From assembly GCA_023447335.1 (NCBI GenBank), contig JAEXOD010000089.1, positions 1 to 15,086 of the forward strand: DNA of 15,086 nt, read 5' to 3'. This stretch comes from Bacteroidota bacterium. Lineage in GTDB: Bacteria; Bacteroidota; Ignavibacteria; Ignavibacteriales; Melioribacteraceae. The notes under the pieces were generated by a model. That model saw nothing but the letters and a program-made list of their open reading frames with translations. It made no database searches and was not told where the DNA came from. The position numbers and the translations under genes were made by a program. Shown here piece by piece: positions 1-7,656 of the stretch (the stretch's first letter is position 1; each line of letters opens with the position of its first letter).

Positions 1-1409
1 CTTAATTCATAATATGTTAAAGGAGTTAAAACGTGTGTAAATCTAATACCTATTGCGTGTCTATCTATTTGACTCGGTGCCCAATAATCTGTAGCAAAAA
101 CTCTTGCATCTAAATAACTTGCACCGCTTCTAATATCCATTTCGCCAGCTATACCGCTTGCAGAACGGAATAACCCCGGTCCACCGCTACGACTGCTGTT
201 TGTACCTTTTTGAAAACCTGATAACCCTTCAATACTTAATTTCATTCCGGGTTGTATATCGCTTGTAAGTTTCAACTGAATTGTTTGATCTTCATAAGAA
301 TCTCTGGATAAAGGAATCATATACATTTCCTTTGTTCCTCTCATAGATGCAGCAAATCTTAAGTCACCTAAATATTTGCTAACTACCGGTACAGGACCGC
401 TGAAGCTCATATCAAAATCATAATCCGGCTTAGTAATATCTACTTCACGTCTGTGTTGATATAAGAACAATCTTTGAGCTGCTTCAGGTGTAAGATCGTT
501 ATTTGGGTTATTATCACTTAATAATTCTTGAGAAACTTTATCCCATCCTCTAAATTCTTGATACTGAGCTTGAGTATATGTATCCCAATTACCGTTTTTA
601 GTACCTGTCCAAGCAACCGCATCATCAATGTAAGGTCTAATCCAATAAGAATCATATGAATTTGGAGAATCACCAAAGTGTTTTTGACCCGGAGCGCTAT
701 AACGTCCTAAAAATGTAAAACTATATTTACTTTTATCCCCTTCTTTAGTTACAACATTTACCAAACCGGCACGGATGTTACCAAATTCAGCATTAAAACC
801 GCCCGTTTGTACCTGAATTTCTTGAATAGAGGTAAAACTGATTGCGGTAAAAGGTGTGTTGTCTCTTTCGTCTTTTAAGTTAATACCGTTAACCATAAAA
901 GAAGTTTGGTCGCTACTACTACCGCGAACCGTCATTCCTTGAATACCGGCTTGTAAACCGATAACGCTTGCCGCACTTACAACCGGCATATTTTGGATTT
1001 CTTTAATATCCAAACTTACACGGCTAGAAGATACGTCTTTTTGAACTATCGGTTTTACCGCAATAACAACTACTTCACCGGTCTCAAATGACGTATCTTG
1101 CATTTCAAGATCAATTGTTGTTGTTTGGTCGATAATTATTCTCACGTCTTTAACAACAACGGATGAATAACCGATAAATGAAGCTTTTACATCATATGTA
1201 CCCGGAGGCACATTTAAAATAACAAAGTAACCGTCCAAATTGGTTGCGGCTCCCATGCTTGTTCCTTCTAACATAACGTTTACACCTATTAACGGTTCGC
1301 CGGTTTTTGCGTCTTTTATAACGCCGGTTAATTTTCCGGTTGTTGCCGCATTAAGGTTTAAAGCTATAAGAAGTAGTGTTAGTACGTTAAGGAGTATAAT
1401 TTTCCTCAT
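1..1409 (-). CDS. TonB-dependent outer-membrane receptor, N-terminal 469 residues (3' end outside window)
   Basis: The frame is open from an ATG at 1409 to the left edge, so the C-terminal part is missing. Residues 1-21 form a Sec signal peptide (MRK, then a Leu/Ile/Val-rich core, likely cut near LNA|AT). Residues about 24-105 are a carboxypeptidase-regulatory-like beta-sandwich (GKLTGVIKDAKTGEPLIGV, then NLDGYFVILNVPPGTYDV). A TonB-box-like stretch follows near 111-126 (GEVVVIAVKPIVQKD). The plug domain spans about 128-222, with the typical TVRGSSSDQTSFMVNGINL and VQTGGFNAEFGNIRAGLVNVVT segments. The start of the beta-barrel follows. Such receptors use TonB energy to import a bound ligand across the outer membrane; the substrate cannot be told from this part. 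A GGGAGA site 8 bases before the ATG supports the start. It follows the kinase operon after 260 bases and is probably its own transcription unit. The plug region is locally much richer in G+C than the rest of the window, as expected for a conserved, well-expressed gene. Confidence 0.93.
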   Translation of the reverse strand, partial: MRKIILLNVLTLLLIALNLNAATTGKLTGVIKDAKTGEPLIGVNVMLEGTSMGAATNLDGYFVILNVPPGTYDVKASFIGYSSVVVKDVRIIIDQTTTIDLEMQDTSFETGEVVVIAVKPIVQKDVSSSRVSLDIKEIQNMPVVSAASVIGLQAGIQGMTVRGSSSDQTSFMVNGINLKDERDNTPFTAISFTSIQEIQVQTGGFNAEFGNIRAGLVNVVTKEGDKSKYSFTFLGRYSAPGQKHFGDSPNSYDSYWIRPYIDDAVAWTGTKNGNWDTYTQAQYQEFRGWDKVSQELLSDNNPNNDLTPEAAQRLFLYQHRREVDITKPDYDFDMSFSGPVPVVSKYLGDLRFAASMRGTKEMYMIPLSRDSYEDQTIQLKLTSDIQPGMKLSIEGLSGFQKGTNSSRSGGPGLFRSASGIAGEMDIRSGASYLDARVFATDYWAPSQIDRHAIGIRFTHVLTPLTYYEL

Positions 1410-1669
1410 ATACTGTTTCTCCCTTTGATTTTTGTTCTTCGTGTCGTTACATTTTTCAAAATTCAATCACTAAAAAGATATTTTTAACCTAAATACTAAA
1501 TTATCTTAAATATTTATTATAAGCAAATCTTTTCAATAAATTTATTCAAATTTTTGAAAATTTTATCTTCAGAAAATTTATATATTTATTGCATTTTTAT
1601 AATTAAATACTTTAATATTTAGAAATTCCCTTGCCACAAACAATGTTGTATAAACATGCATAATTTTGA
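1410..1669 (-). promoter_or_regulatory. AT-rich intergenic region upstream of the receptor gene, possible promoter
   Basis: No open frame worth calling lies in these 260 bases between the last kinase stop and the receptor start. On the minus strand a TATAAT hexamer lies at 1521-1516, with a TTGAAT hexamer 22 bases upstream at 1549-1544. That spacing is longer than the usual 17, so promoter assignment is weak. If used, the leader would be about 100 bases long. Two short A/T-only inverted repeats (1545-1558, and 1558-1564 with 1573-1579) lie between the kinase stop and this hexamer. They are too weak and lack a GC stem, so I do not call a terminator. The GGGAGA ribosome-binding site is at 1423-1418. 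Confidence 0.3.
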
Positions 1670-3526
1670 TTAGTTATTAGGAAATTCTACGGTAAACGTC
1701 GTACCAATCCCTTTTTTACTTTTAACTTTAATTTTTGCATTATTTAAGTCACAATAACGTTTTGCAATAGCAAGTCCTAATCCGTTCCCTTCAAATCTTC
1801 TACTATATCCTTGCTCTTCTTGGCTAAAAGGAGTAAATAAATTTGATAAATATTCTTCCGATATGCCTATTCCGGTATCTCTAACTTCAAAAACCACATT
1901 ATGCTGTTGATTTTTGAAAACAACAATTTGAACTTCTCCTTTTTCCGTAAATTTAATAGCATTTTCGGTCAACACGCTTAAAATTTGTTGTGTGCTATAC
2001 TCGTCTGCATAAACCTCGTTTTCTGTAAGTCTATTAATTATTTCAAATGTTAAATTTTTCTTTTTTGCTTCGTTTATATTCTCATGATAAACATAATCTA
2101 AAACTCTTTTTTGCAAGTTAAACTTTTTGGGGGCAACTTTGAACGAACCCGTTTGCAATTCGCTCATATTTAGCAACAAATCAATAGTTCGTATTATTCT
2201 TTTTCCGCTAATTTCCATAAATTCAAACACGGTTTTAAAATCCGAATCTATTTTATCTTTAAGCTCATCTCGCAATAATCCTGAAAAACTTAAAATAGCA
2301 TTAATTGGGGTACGTATTTCGTGTGACATTTGAGCTAAAAACTCTGATTTTAGCTGATCTGCTTTAACTGCTTCCTCTTTTGCTTCAATTAACTGCTTCT
2401 CAAATTCTTTTTTTTCGGTAGTATCTTCCAATACACCCACAAGACCGGCAACATTGTTGTTTTGATCGGTAATCGGAGCAACAGCTAATAACCCCCAATA
2501 GTTGTCTCCGTTTTTTTTCTTATCATATATTTCTCCGCTCCACATTTCACCCGGTTTTATATTTAACCATTTCGACAAGTTTTCATCATGTTTTTCGGGT
2601 CTTTTGGGTAGTTTCCCTATAATATCCGCTTCTTCATATCCGGTAATTTGTACGAAACGACTATTTACATATTGAACATATCCTTTCTCGTCTGTTATTA
2701 TTATTCCGGAAGGACTTTGTTCTACGGCTATAGACAATTTCCGTAGCTCTTTTTTTTGTAATTCTTTTTCGGTAACGTCTCTACCAATTCCAAATATTCC
2801 AAAAATTTCGCCTTTTTCATCAACCATAGGCGATTTAATTTCGTTTAGCATTACTTTTTCATTATTTACAATTATCTCTACGGTTTGATTTATCGTCTCT
2901 CCGTTTAATACTCTATTATCAGAATCTTCGATATACAATTTATCAACATTTATATTTAAGGAATCTAATTTTTCTCCTATAACATCCTCTAAGTTTAACC
3001 CAAACATCTTCAAAAAGGCATTATTTACAGAAACATATTCTCTATCCGTATTTTTGATAAAAATAATATCAACTGCATCGTTAAAGATTTTAGCAAGCAA
3101 TTCTTCATTCTTTTTTAACTCAGAGTGCATATTATTGTTTATTTGAATCAACTCCCACTCACGCAGTGATCTATTAAGAATATACTCCATATTGTTTAAT
3201 GTTTCAGTAGACTTAACAACATAATCTAAAGCCCCAAGCTTAATCGCTTCGACTGCAAATTTTTCGTTACCGTAACTAGTCATCATAACAAAAGGAGGCT
3301 TGCATATATTATCCATAAACTTTAATAATTCGATCCCGTCTCCGTCCGGTAAACGCCAATCACAAAGGATAATATCAGGATTAACCTGAAAAAGCAAGTT
3401 TTTTGCTTCAGCTAAGTTTCTTGCGTTCAAAATCTCAAAATTGTCATTACCGCTTTCAAAGCTGCGCTTAATAAGCTCAACATGAGACTCGTCGTCTTCA
3501 ACCAATAAAAGTGTTTTTTTTATCAT
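1670..3526 (-). CDS. Receiver-PAS-PAS histidine kinase (hybrid with N-terminal receiver)
   Basis: This 618-residue protein has a receiver domain at about 3-120: acidic pair D11/D12, phospho-acceptor D56 in CDWRLPDGDG, T93 and K105. A short coiled linker and two PAS domains follow (about 142-257 and 262-375; the second has the ITDEKGYVQYVN pattern). The dimerisation/phospho-acceptor domain carries H402 (QMSHEIRTPIN). The HATPase_c domain has the N box N522 (ENAIKFT), G1 DTGIG at 550-554, an F box near 564-567 and G2 GNGLGLAIAK at 580-589. All catalytic residues are present. There is no signal peptide or membrane span, so it should be cytosolic. The receiver at the front means that the kinase itself is probably the output of an upstream phosphotransfer, plausibly from the two other kinases in the operon. 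It starts 8 bases after the single-domain receiver gene and has no clear ribosome-binding site, so translation is probably coupled. It is the last gene of the signalling operon. The signal sensed is unknown. Confidence 0.93.
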   Translation of the reverse strand: MIKKTLLLVEDDESHVELIKRSFESGNDNFEILNARNLAEAKNLLFQVNPDIILCDWRLPDGDGIELLKFMDNICKPPFVMMTSYGNEKFAVEAIKLGALDYVVKSTETLNNMEYILNRSLREWELIQINNNMHSELKKNEELLAKIFNDAVDIIFIKNTDREYVSVNNAFLKMFGLNLEDVIGEKLDSLNINVDKLYIEDSDNRVLNGETINQTVEIIVNNEKVMLNEIKSPMVDEKGEIFGIFGIGRDVTEKELQKKELRKLSIAVEQSPSGIIITDEKGYVQYVNSRFVQITGYEEADIIGKLPKRPEKHDENLSKWLNIKPGEMWSGEIYDKKKNGDNYWGLLAVAPITDQNNNVAGLVGVLEDTTEKKEFEKQLIEAKEEAVKADQLKSEFLAQMSHEIRTPINAILSFSGLLRDELKDKIDSDFKTVFEFMEISGKRIIRTIDLLLNMSELQTGSFKVAPKKFNLQKRVLDYVYHENINEAKKKNLTFEIINRLTENEVYADEYSTQQILSVLTENAIKFTEKGEVQIVVFKNQQHNVVFEVRDTGIGISEEYLSNLFTPFSQEEQGYSRRFEGNGLGLAIAKRYCDLNNAKIKVKSKKGIGTTFTVEFPNN

Positions 3527-3534
3527 ATTTTTAC

Positions 3535-3975
3535 TTATTTCTGGAATGGATTAATGTTCCAACCAAGCCAATAAAATCCCAAATCTTTCATCATCCCGGT
3601 AAACTTGGTAAAATCTAGCGGTTTAACCAAATAACTATTAGCATAATTTGTATAAGCTGTAATTAAATCTTTTTCCGCATGAGACGAAGTTAAAACAACA
3701 ACAGGAATATTTTTTAAATTCTTATCAGTTTTTATCCTTTTAAGTATTTCTAATCCGTCAACTTTCGGAAGTCTTAAATCTAACAAAATTAAATTCGGAT
3801 AATTTGTTTTATTTTTCATTTCAGTACTCTCAAAAAGATATTTTTCCGCTTCTCTGCCATCCTTAATATGAACTAACTTATTAGCAACCGCATTGTCTTC
3901 AAAACTTCTTTTAACCAATTCCGCATGATCTTCATTATCTTCAATTAATAAAATAGTTAAAAATTCACCTTTCAT
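3535..3975 (-). CDS. Single-domain response regulator, Rcp1-like receiver
   Basis: This 146-residue stand-alone receiver domain has acidic residues E12/D13 (LLIEDNEDH), phospho-acceptor D66 (LILLDLRLPKVDG), T96 (VVVLTSS) and K118 (SYLVKPLDF). The C-terminal tail FYWLGWNINPF resembles that of Rcp1-type receivers, which partner phytochrome-like kinases and carry no output domain. There is no DNA-binding domain, so it should act as a phosphate shuttle or by protein contact. It sits between two kinases, 26 bases after the PAS-PocR kinase and 8 bases before the receiver-first kinase. That arrangement fits a relay role between them (inference). A GAGA sequence about 9 bases before the ATG is a moderate ribosome-binding site. 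Confidence 0.93.
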   Translation of the reverse strand: MKGEFLTILLIEDNEDHAELVKRSFEDNAVANKLVHIKDGREAEKYLFESTEMKNKTNYPNLILLDLRLPKVDGLEILKRIKTDKNLKNIPVVVLTSSHAEKDLITAYTNYANSYLVKPLDFTKFTGMMKDLGFYWLGWNINPFQK

Positions 3976-4001
3976 AGATATCTCGAAATAAATATTATTT
4001 A

Positions 4002-5711
4002 TTATTGTTTTATTGTAAAATAAAATGTCGTTCCCAAACCCATTCCTGAACTTTCAGCCCATATTTTACCGCCGTGCAACTCAATTATTCTTTTAACTAT
4101 TGCCAATCCAATACCCGTCCCTTCGCTATTTGGATCTAACTTATCAAATAATCCAAATATTTTGTTCAAATAATTTTGTTCAATACCTATCCCGTTATCT
4201 TTAATATAATAGGTATAAACACCATTCCGGTTTTCATATCCTACATTTATAACAAGGTTTTCGTTATATTTTTTAAATTTAATGGAATTTTCTATTAAAT
4301 TTTGATATACTTCTCTAATTCTTATTTTATCGGCAAATATTATAGGCATATTTTCCGTAACTTGTATAACTACCCCATATTCTTTAATTACGGCATTCAA
4401 CAATTCAACGGATTCTTTGGCAACCTCGGTCAATGAAAAATGAGAAGAAGGATTAATTACTCGTCCTATTCTTGAAAGTTCTAATAAATCTTCCAACAAA
4501 TTTTGCATTTTATCAGAAGCATTGCTAATTCTATTCAAATCACCTATAATTCTGTCAAATCTTCCGTTATCAACATCTTTCTGAACCATTCCCAAAAATC
4601 CTTTAATTGTAATTAAAGGACTCTTCAAATCGTGTGAAACCGTATATGCAAATCTCTCAAGCTCTGCATTTTTCGATTCAAGTTCTTCGACCTGTTTATT
4701 AATAATGTCTTCTTTTTGTTTTAAATCGGTAATTAACCTTGCCTGATAAATGTTTTGCAAAGCCATTTTAGAAAGCTGTTTTGCCAATACAAAAAGAGAA
4801 TCGCAAATTTTTTTGAACCTTTCTTTGCTCATTACCGGTACTTCGTCCAAAGCTTTTTTAAAATCTATCGGATCCGCTTCTATATCATACGCATATTGTA
4901 ACATTTTTTCTCTATCATGGTTTTCATCTAAAACCTGACCAATAAGCCAGTTTGCCACATGTTTATCACCGGCTGTTATGCTTGTACCCCCATCCCATAA
5001 ACCTCCGCTTAAACAAGGTTGATAAATAGGTCCGTTTGGGTTTAGTTTGCCCAAACATGAATCGGAATGCATACAATTTTTTAACCCTTTATCAGTTTTT
5101 CTTATAATTTCGTTACATAAAAAAACAAATTTGCTTGGTTTTGTAATCGGAACTCCTTTGGTATCCGTAATTATTGATGCAACACCAGCTGCTTCGGCAA
5201 AAGAGTCTTGTATTTGTTGAATCTCATTTATATCAAATAAATCTTCAAATCTAATATTTATATTATTATCAAAAGGTTGAGTTAAACTATAAATTTTTTC
5301 TTCCAATGCTTTTTCAAGCAATTTTTGTTCTGTAATATCCAAAAATACTGTTGCAAAAAACTCGGGTTCAGGCGAAAATGCCGAAATTGAAAAATATTTA
5401 TTTAAGGTTGGGGCAAAATCTTCAAATTTTATCGGATTACCTGTTTTAACAACATTTGCATATAAATCCAAAAAAGGGGGTGGGTAAACTCCGTAAACTT
5501 CCGAAGCTAATTTGTTTTTTACATTATTAAAAACTATTCCGGTATGGTTTGTAAATCCCGGGTTTGCTTCTAATAAAACATAATCTACGGCTTTTCCTTC
5601 TTCATTATAAACCATTTTGTGTAAAAGGAAACCTTCTTGCATGTTATCAAATAATGCTTTATATCTTGTTTCCTCAGTTAGCGATTTATCGAGCATAATG
5701 TTATTGTGCAT
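4002..5711 (-). CDS. PAS-PocR sensor histidine kinase
   Basis: This 569-residue soluble kinase begins with a PAS domain (about 16-130, ending FLDITEQK). A PocR ligand-binding domain follows at about 154-318 (FEDLFDINEIQQIQDSFAEA, then ITDTKGVPIT). It has four conserved-looking cysteines at 199, 213, 219 and 233, with the PIYQPCLSGGLWDGGTSI and WLIGQVLDEN segments. PocR is a PAS-like fold named after the Salmonella propanediol regulator; it binds small organic ligands in some proteins. After a coiled coil (about 325-355) come the phospho-acceptor H360 (TVSHDLKSPL), N box N475 (IENSIKF), G1 DNGIG at 505-509 and G2 GTGIGLAIVK at 531-540, all intact. No membrane segment is present. The ATG at 5711 is preferred over M6 because a strong GGGGGAG site lies 6 bases upstream, directly after the stop of the preceding kinase gene. 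The ligand is unknown. Confidence 0.92.
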   Translation of the reverse strand: MHNNIMLDKSLTEETRYKALFDNMQEGFLLHKMVYNEEGKAVDYVLLEANPGFTNHTGIVFNNVKNKLASEVYGVYPPPFLDLYANVVKTGNPIKFEDFAPTLNKYFSISAFSPEPEFFATVFLDITEQKLLEKALEEKIYSLTQPFDNNINIRFEDLFDINEIQQIQDSFAEAAGVASIITDTKGVPITKPSKFVFLCNEIIRKTDKGLKNCMHSDSCLGKLNPNGPIYQPCLSGGLWDGGTSITAGDKHVANWLIGQVLDENHDREKMLQYAYDIEADPIDFKKALDEVPVMSKERFKKICDSLFVLAKQLSKMALQNIYQARLITDLKQKEDIINKQVEELESKNAELERFAYTVSHDLKSPLITIKGFLGMVQKDVDNGRFDRIIGDLNRISNASDKMQNLLEDLLELSRIGRVINPSSHFSLTEVAKESVELLNAVIKEYGVVIQVTENMPIIFADKIRIREVYQNLIENSIKFKKYNENLVINVGYENRNGVYTYYIKDNGIGIEQNYLNKIFGLFDKLDPNSEGTGIGLAIVKRIIELHGGKIWAESSGMGLGTTFYFTIKQ

Positions 5712-5717
5712 AAAAAT

Positions 5718-5727
5718 CTCCCCCTTA
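5718..5727 (-). promoter_or_regulatory. Strong ribosome-binding site adjoining the upstream stop codon
   Basis: The TAA stop of the PAS-triple kinase (5727-5725) is followed at once by GGGGGAG (5724-5718), then 6 bases, then the ATG of the PAS-PocR kinase at 5711. Terminating ribosomes would be placed on the next start, so the two kinases are probably translated in a coupled way. The site also fixes the start at 5711. Confidence 0.65.
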
Positions 5728-7554
5728 GTTAGCTTTAGGAATAGAAAATATTATTTTTGTTCCTTTTTGTCCGTCACTTTCAACAGTTATTTTACCGTTA
5801 TGTAATTCCAGCATCTCTTTAACCAATACTAAACCTAAACCCGTCCCTTTTTCTTTTGCCGTTCCCAATTGACTAAACACTTCATCAATTTTAAATAGCT
5901 TTTTTAAATCCTCTTTTGAAATTCCTTTTCCTTCGTCACTTACTTCAATTGCAACCTTGTCTCTACTTAATTTAGCATTAACGGTTATTACTCCTTTTTC
6001 AAAAGAAAACTTTATTGCATTTGAAATTAAATTATGTAATATACTGGCTAACATATTGCTATCTGCTAAAACATAAGTAGATGAGTCCACATTTATAACA
6101 ATAGAAATATTTTTATTACTAATATTAATGTGAAAATTATTCAAAACTTCTTCAATTTTTTCCTTTAGGTTTATCTTTTCCGGATTAAACATAAATCCTT
6201 CTGTTTGTAACCTTGTCCAAAACAATAAATTTTCGATTAAAGAATATAAACTTTTTTGAGATTTATAAATGCTATCTATTATTGTCTTTATTTCTTCTTT
6301 CTCTAATTCATTAAAGTTTTCCTGCAACAACTCGGAGTATCCCAATAACCCCTGAAAGGGGCTTCTTAAATCATGAGCAATTATCGAAAACAGCTTATCT
6401 TTTGTTTTATTTACTTCTTCAAGTTTGTTAGCGTATTCTTTAAGTTTTGCTTCTGTTATCATCCTTTCGGAAATATTTCTTATTTCCGCTACTTGAGCCA
6501 ATCTACCTTTAAAAGGAATTTGCCTTGTTAAAATTTCAACATCTACTTCCAAACCTGTTTTACGTATTAGTCGAGTTAAATAAGGCGTATTAGAAATTTT
6601 TATTACATGATTAATTATGTTATTATTGAAATCTGAAGGAAATAAAACAGATGTTTCAGTTGAAATAAGCTCGTCATAACTATATCCCGACATATCACAC
6701 AAACTTTGACTTACTTCTAATATTTTCCCTCTATTATGTATTAATACACCCGAAAATGCCGCTTCTTGCAATATCTTAAACCTTTGTTCGCTCTCAAATA
6801 ATTCTTTTTCTGCTTTTTTCTTTTCACTTATATCACGACAAATATAAACAAATCCATAAATTATATTATCTAAATCTCGTAAAACTTCTCCGTTAACTTC
6901 CAATATTACTATATCACCGTTTTTCTTAACTATTCTGTAATCAATCGGACCAAGTGGTTTTTGAATCATCTTTTCCGTATTTGTCTTTGCTTTTTCCAAG
7001 TCATCGGGATGAAAAAACGAGAACATGTGTTTTCCGATTATATCTTCTTTTGAATAATCGCTAATTTTGGTAATTTCATCGTTAACATAATTTATAAAAC
7101 CATTATTATCCGCCACAACAACAATATCGGGAAAAGTAGATATTAACTTTTTTTGAAATTCAATATTTTTTTGAAGTTCTTTTTCTCTCTGCTTTTTTTC
7201 CGTAATATCGTTCCAAGCACCGTGTAACATTTCTTCGTTATTTATCGAAAAGTAAGTCAAAATAACTTCTAATACTATTTCTGTTCCGTCCTTTTTAAGA
7301 TGAGTCCATTCAAACTTATAGCTCCTTTTTTCTTTAGTCGTAGCTATATACCGTTCTGCTTTTATGCTGCTTAATTCGCCGTCCGGTTGATACTTCGGAG
7401 ATATTTCTGAAGGGTGTTTACCTAATAATTCTTGTTTGTTTTCATAACTAAGCAGATTTACGGCAGCATTATTACAATCAACTATCAAATTATCTTTAAT
7501 TAAAATAAAGGCTTGAGCCGATTGCTCAAAATATACTTGAAACCGATTATCCAT
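5725..7554 (-). CDS. Triple-PAS sensor histidine kinase
   Basis: This 609-residue protein has three PAS domains, at about 5-118, 137-248 and 258-372. Each ends in a PAC-type signature (NDITEKK, RDISEKK, RNISER), and the first two carry the typical KKDGTEI and KKNGDIV turns. A short coiled coil leads to the phospho-acceptor H394 (SIIAHDLRSPF). The HATPase_c domain has N512 (ISNAIKFS), G1 DEGKG at 540-544 and G2 GTGLGLVLVK at 570-579. The kinase is complete and has no membrane span or signal peptide, so it is probably cytosolic. The ATG at 7554 has an A-rich leader but no Shine-Dalgarno site, unlike the next gene. It is the first gene of the signalling operon and follows the helicase operon after 102 bases. 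The PAS ligands cannot be told from sequence; I see no obvious haem or flavin motif. Confidence 0.92.
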   Translation of the reverse strand: MDNRFQVYFEQSAQAFILIKDNLIVDCNNAAVNLLSYENKQELLGKHPSEISPKYQPDGELSSIKAERYIATTKEKRSYKFEWTHLKKDGTEIVLEVILTYFSINNEEMLHGAWNDITEKKQREKELQKNIEFQKKLISTFPDIVVVADNNGFINYVNDEITKISDYSKEDIIGKHMFSFFHPDDLEKAKTNTEKMIQKPLGPIDYRIVKKNGDIVILEVNGEVLRDLDNIIYGFVYICRDISEKKKAEKELFESEQRFKILQEAAFSGVLIHNRGKILEVSQSLCDMSGYSYDELISTETSVLFPSDFNNNIINHVIKISNTPYLTRLIRKTGLEVDVEILTRQIPFKGRLAQVAEIRNISERMITEAKLKEYANKLEEVNKTKDKLFSIIAHDLRSPFQGLLGYSELLQENFNELEKEEIKTIIDSIYKSQKSLYSLIENLLFWTRLQTEGFMFNPEKINLKEKIEEVLNNFHINISNKNISIVINVDSSTYVLADSNMLASILHNLISNAIKFSFEKGVITVNAKLSRDKVAIEVSDEGKGISKEDLKKLFKIDEVFSQLGTAKEKGTGLGLVLVKEMLELHNGKITVESDGQKGTKIIFSIPKAN

Positions 7555-7579
7555 TTTTATGATTTATTTATTATATGAA

Positions 7580-7613
7580 ATTATAAGTTAAAAAATAAAT
7601 AACCCTTAGTCAA
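7580..7613 (-). promoter_or_regulatory. Possible promoter of the kinase operon
   Basis: On the minus strand TTGACT (7613-7608) is followed 22 bases later by TATAAT (7585-7580), which ends 25 bases before the ATG at 7554. Both hexamers are good matches to sigma-70 elements. The spacer is too long for the standard arrangement, and TATAAT is easily met by chance in such AT-rich DNA. This is a candidate only. Confidence 0.25.
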
Positions 7614-7655
7614 CCTTTTTTATAAAAACTGAGCCGATTTTTATATAAAAAGTTG
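7611..7655 (-). repeat. Nested inverted repeats just after the helicase stop
   Basis: Three overlapping palindromes share this stretch. An inner pair of 8-base arms (7621-7628 and 7638-7645) encloses a 9-base loop. A 14-base perfect palindrome lies at 7638-7651. An outer pair (7611-7624 and 7644-7655, reading CAAC-T-rich against A-rich-GTTG) has a two-base bulge. The structures exclude one another. They lie 2 bases past the stop codon of the helicase gene at 7657-7659 and could form a weak, AT-rich RNA hairpin that ends or stabilises the upstream transcript. No GC-rich stem or separate U tract is seen, so a standard intrinsic terminator is not claimed. Confidence 0.4.
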
Positions 7656-7656
7656 T

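Noticed and set aside
1240..1428. Plus-strand open frame of 62 residues
   Set aside because: It lies antisense to the receptor signal peptide and regulatory-like domain, has no ribosome-binding site, and matches no known protein pattern.
1545..1579. Intrinsic terminator after the kinase operon
   Set aside because: Only short A/T arms are present, with no GC-rich stem and no defined U tract, so it does not differ from chance in AT-rich DNA.
2127..5805. Plus-strand open frames at 2127-2333, 4750-4938 and 5617-5805
   Set aside because: They are antisense to intact kinase domains, without start signals or recognisable content.
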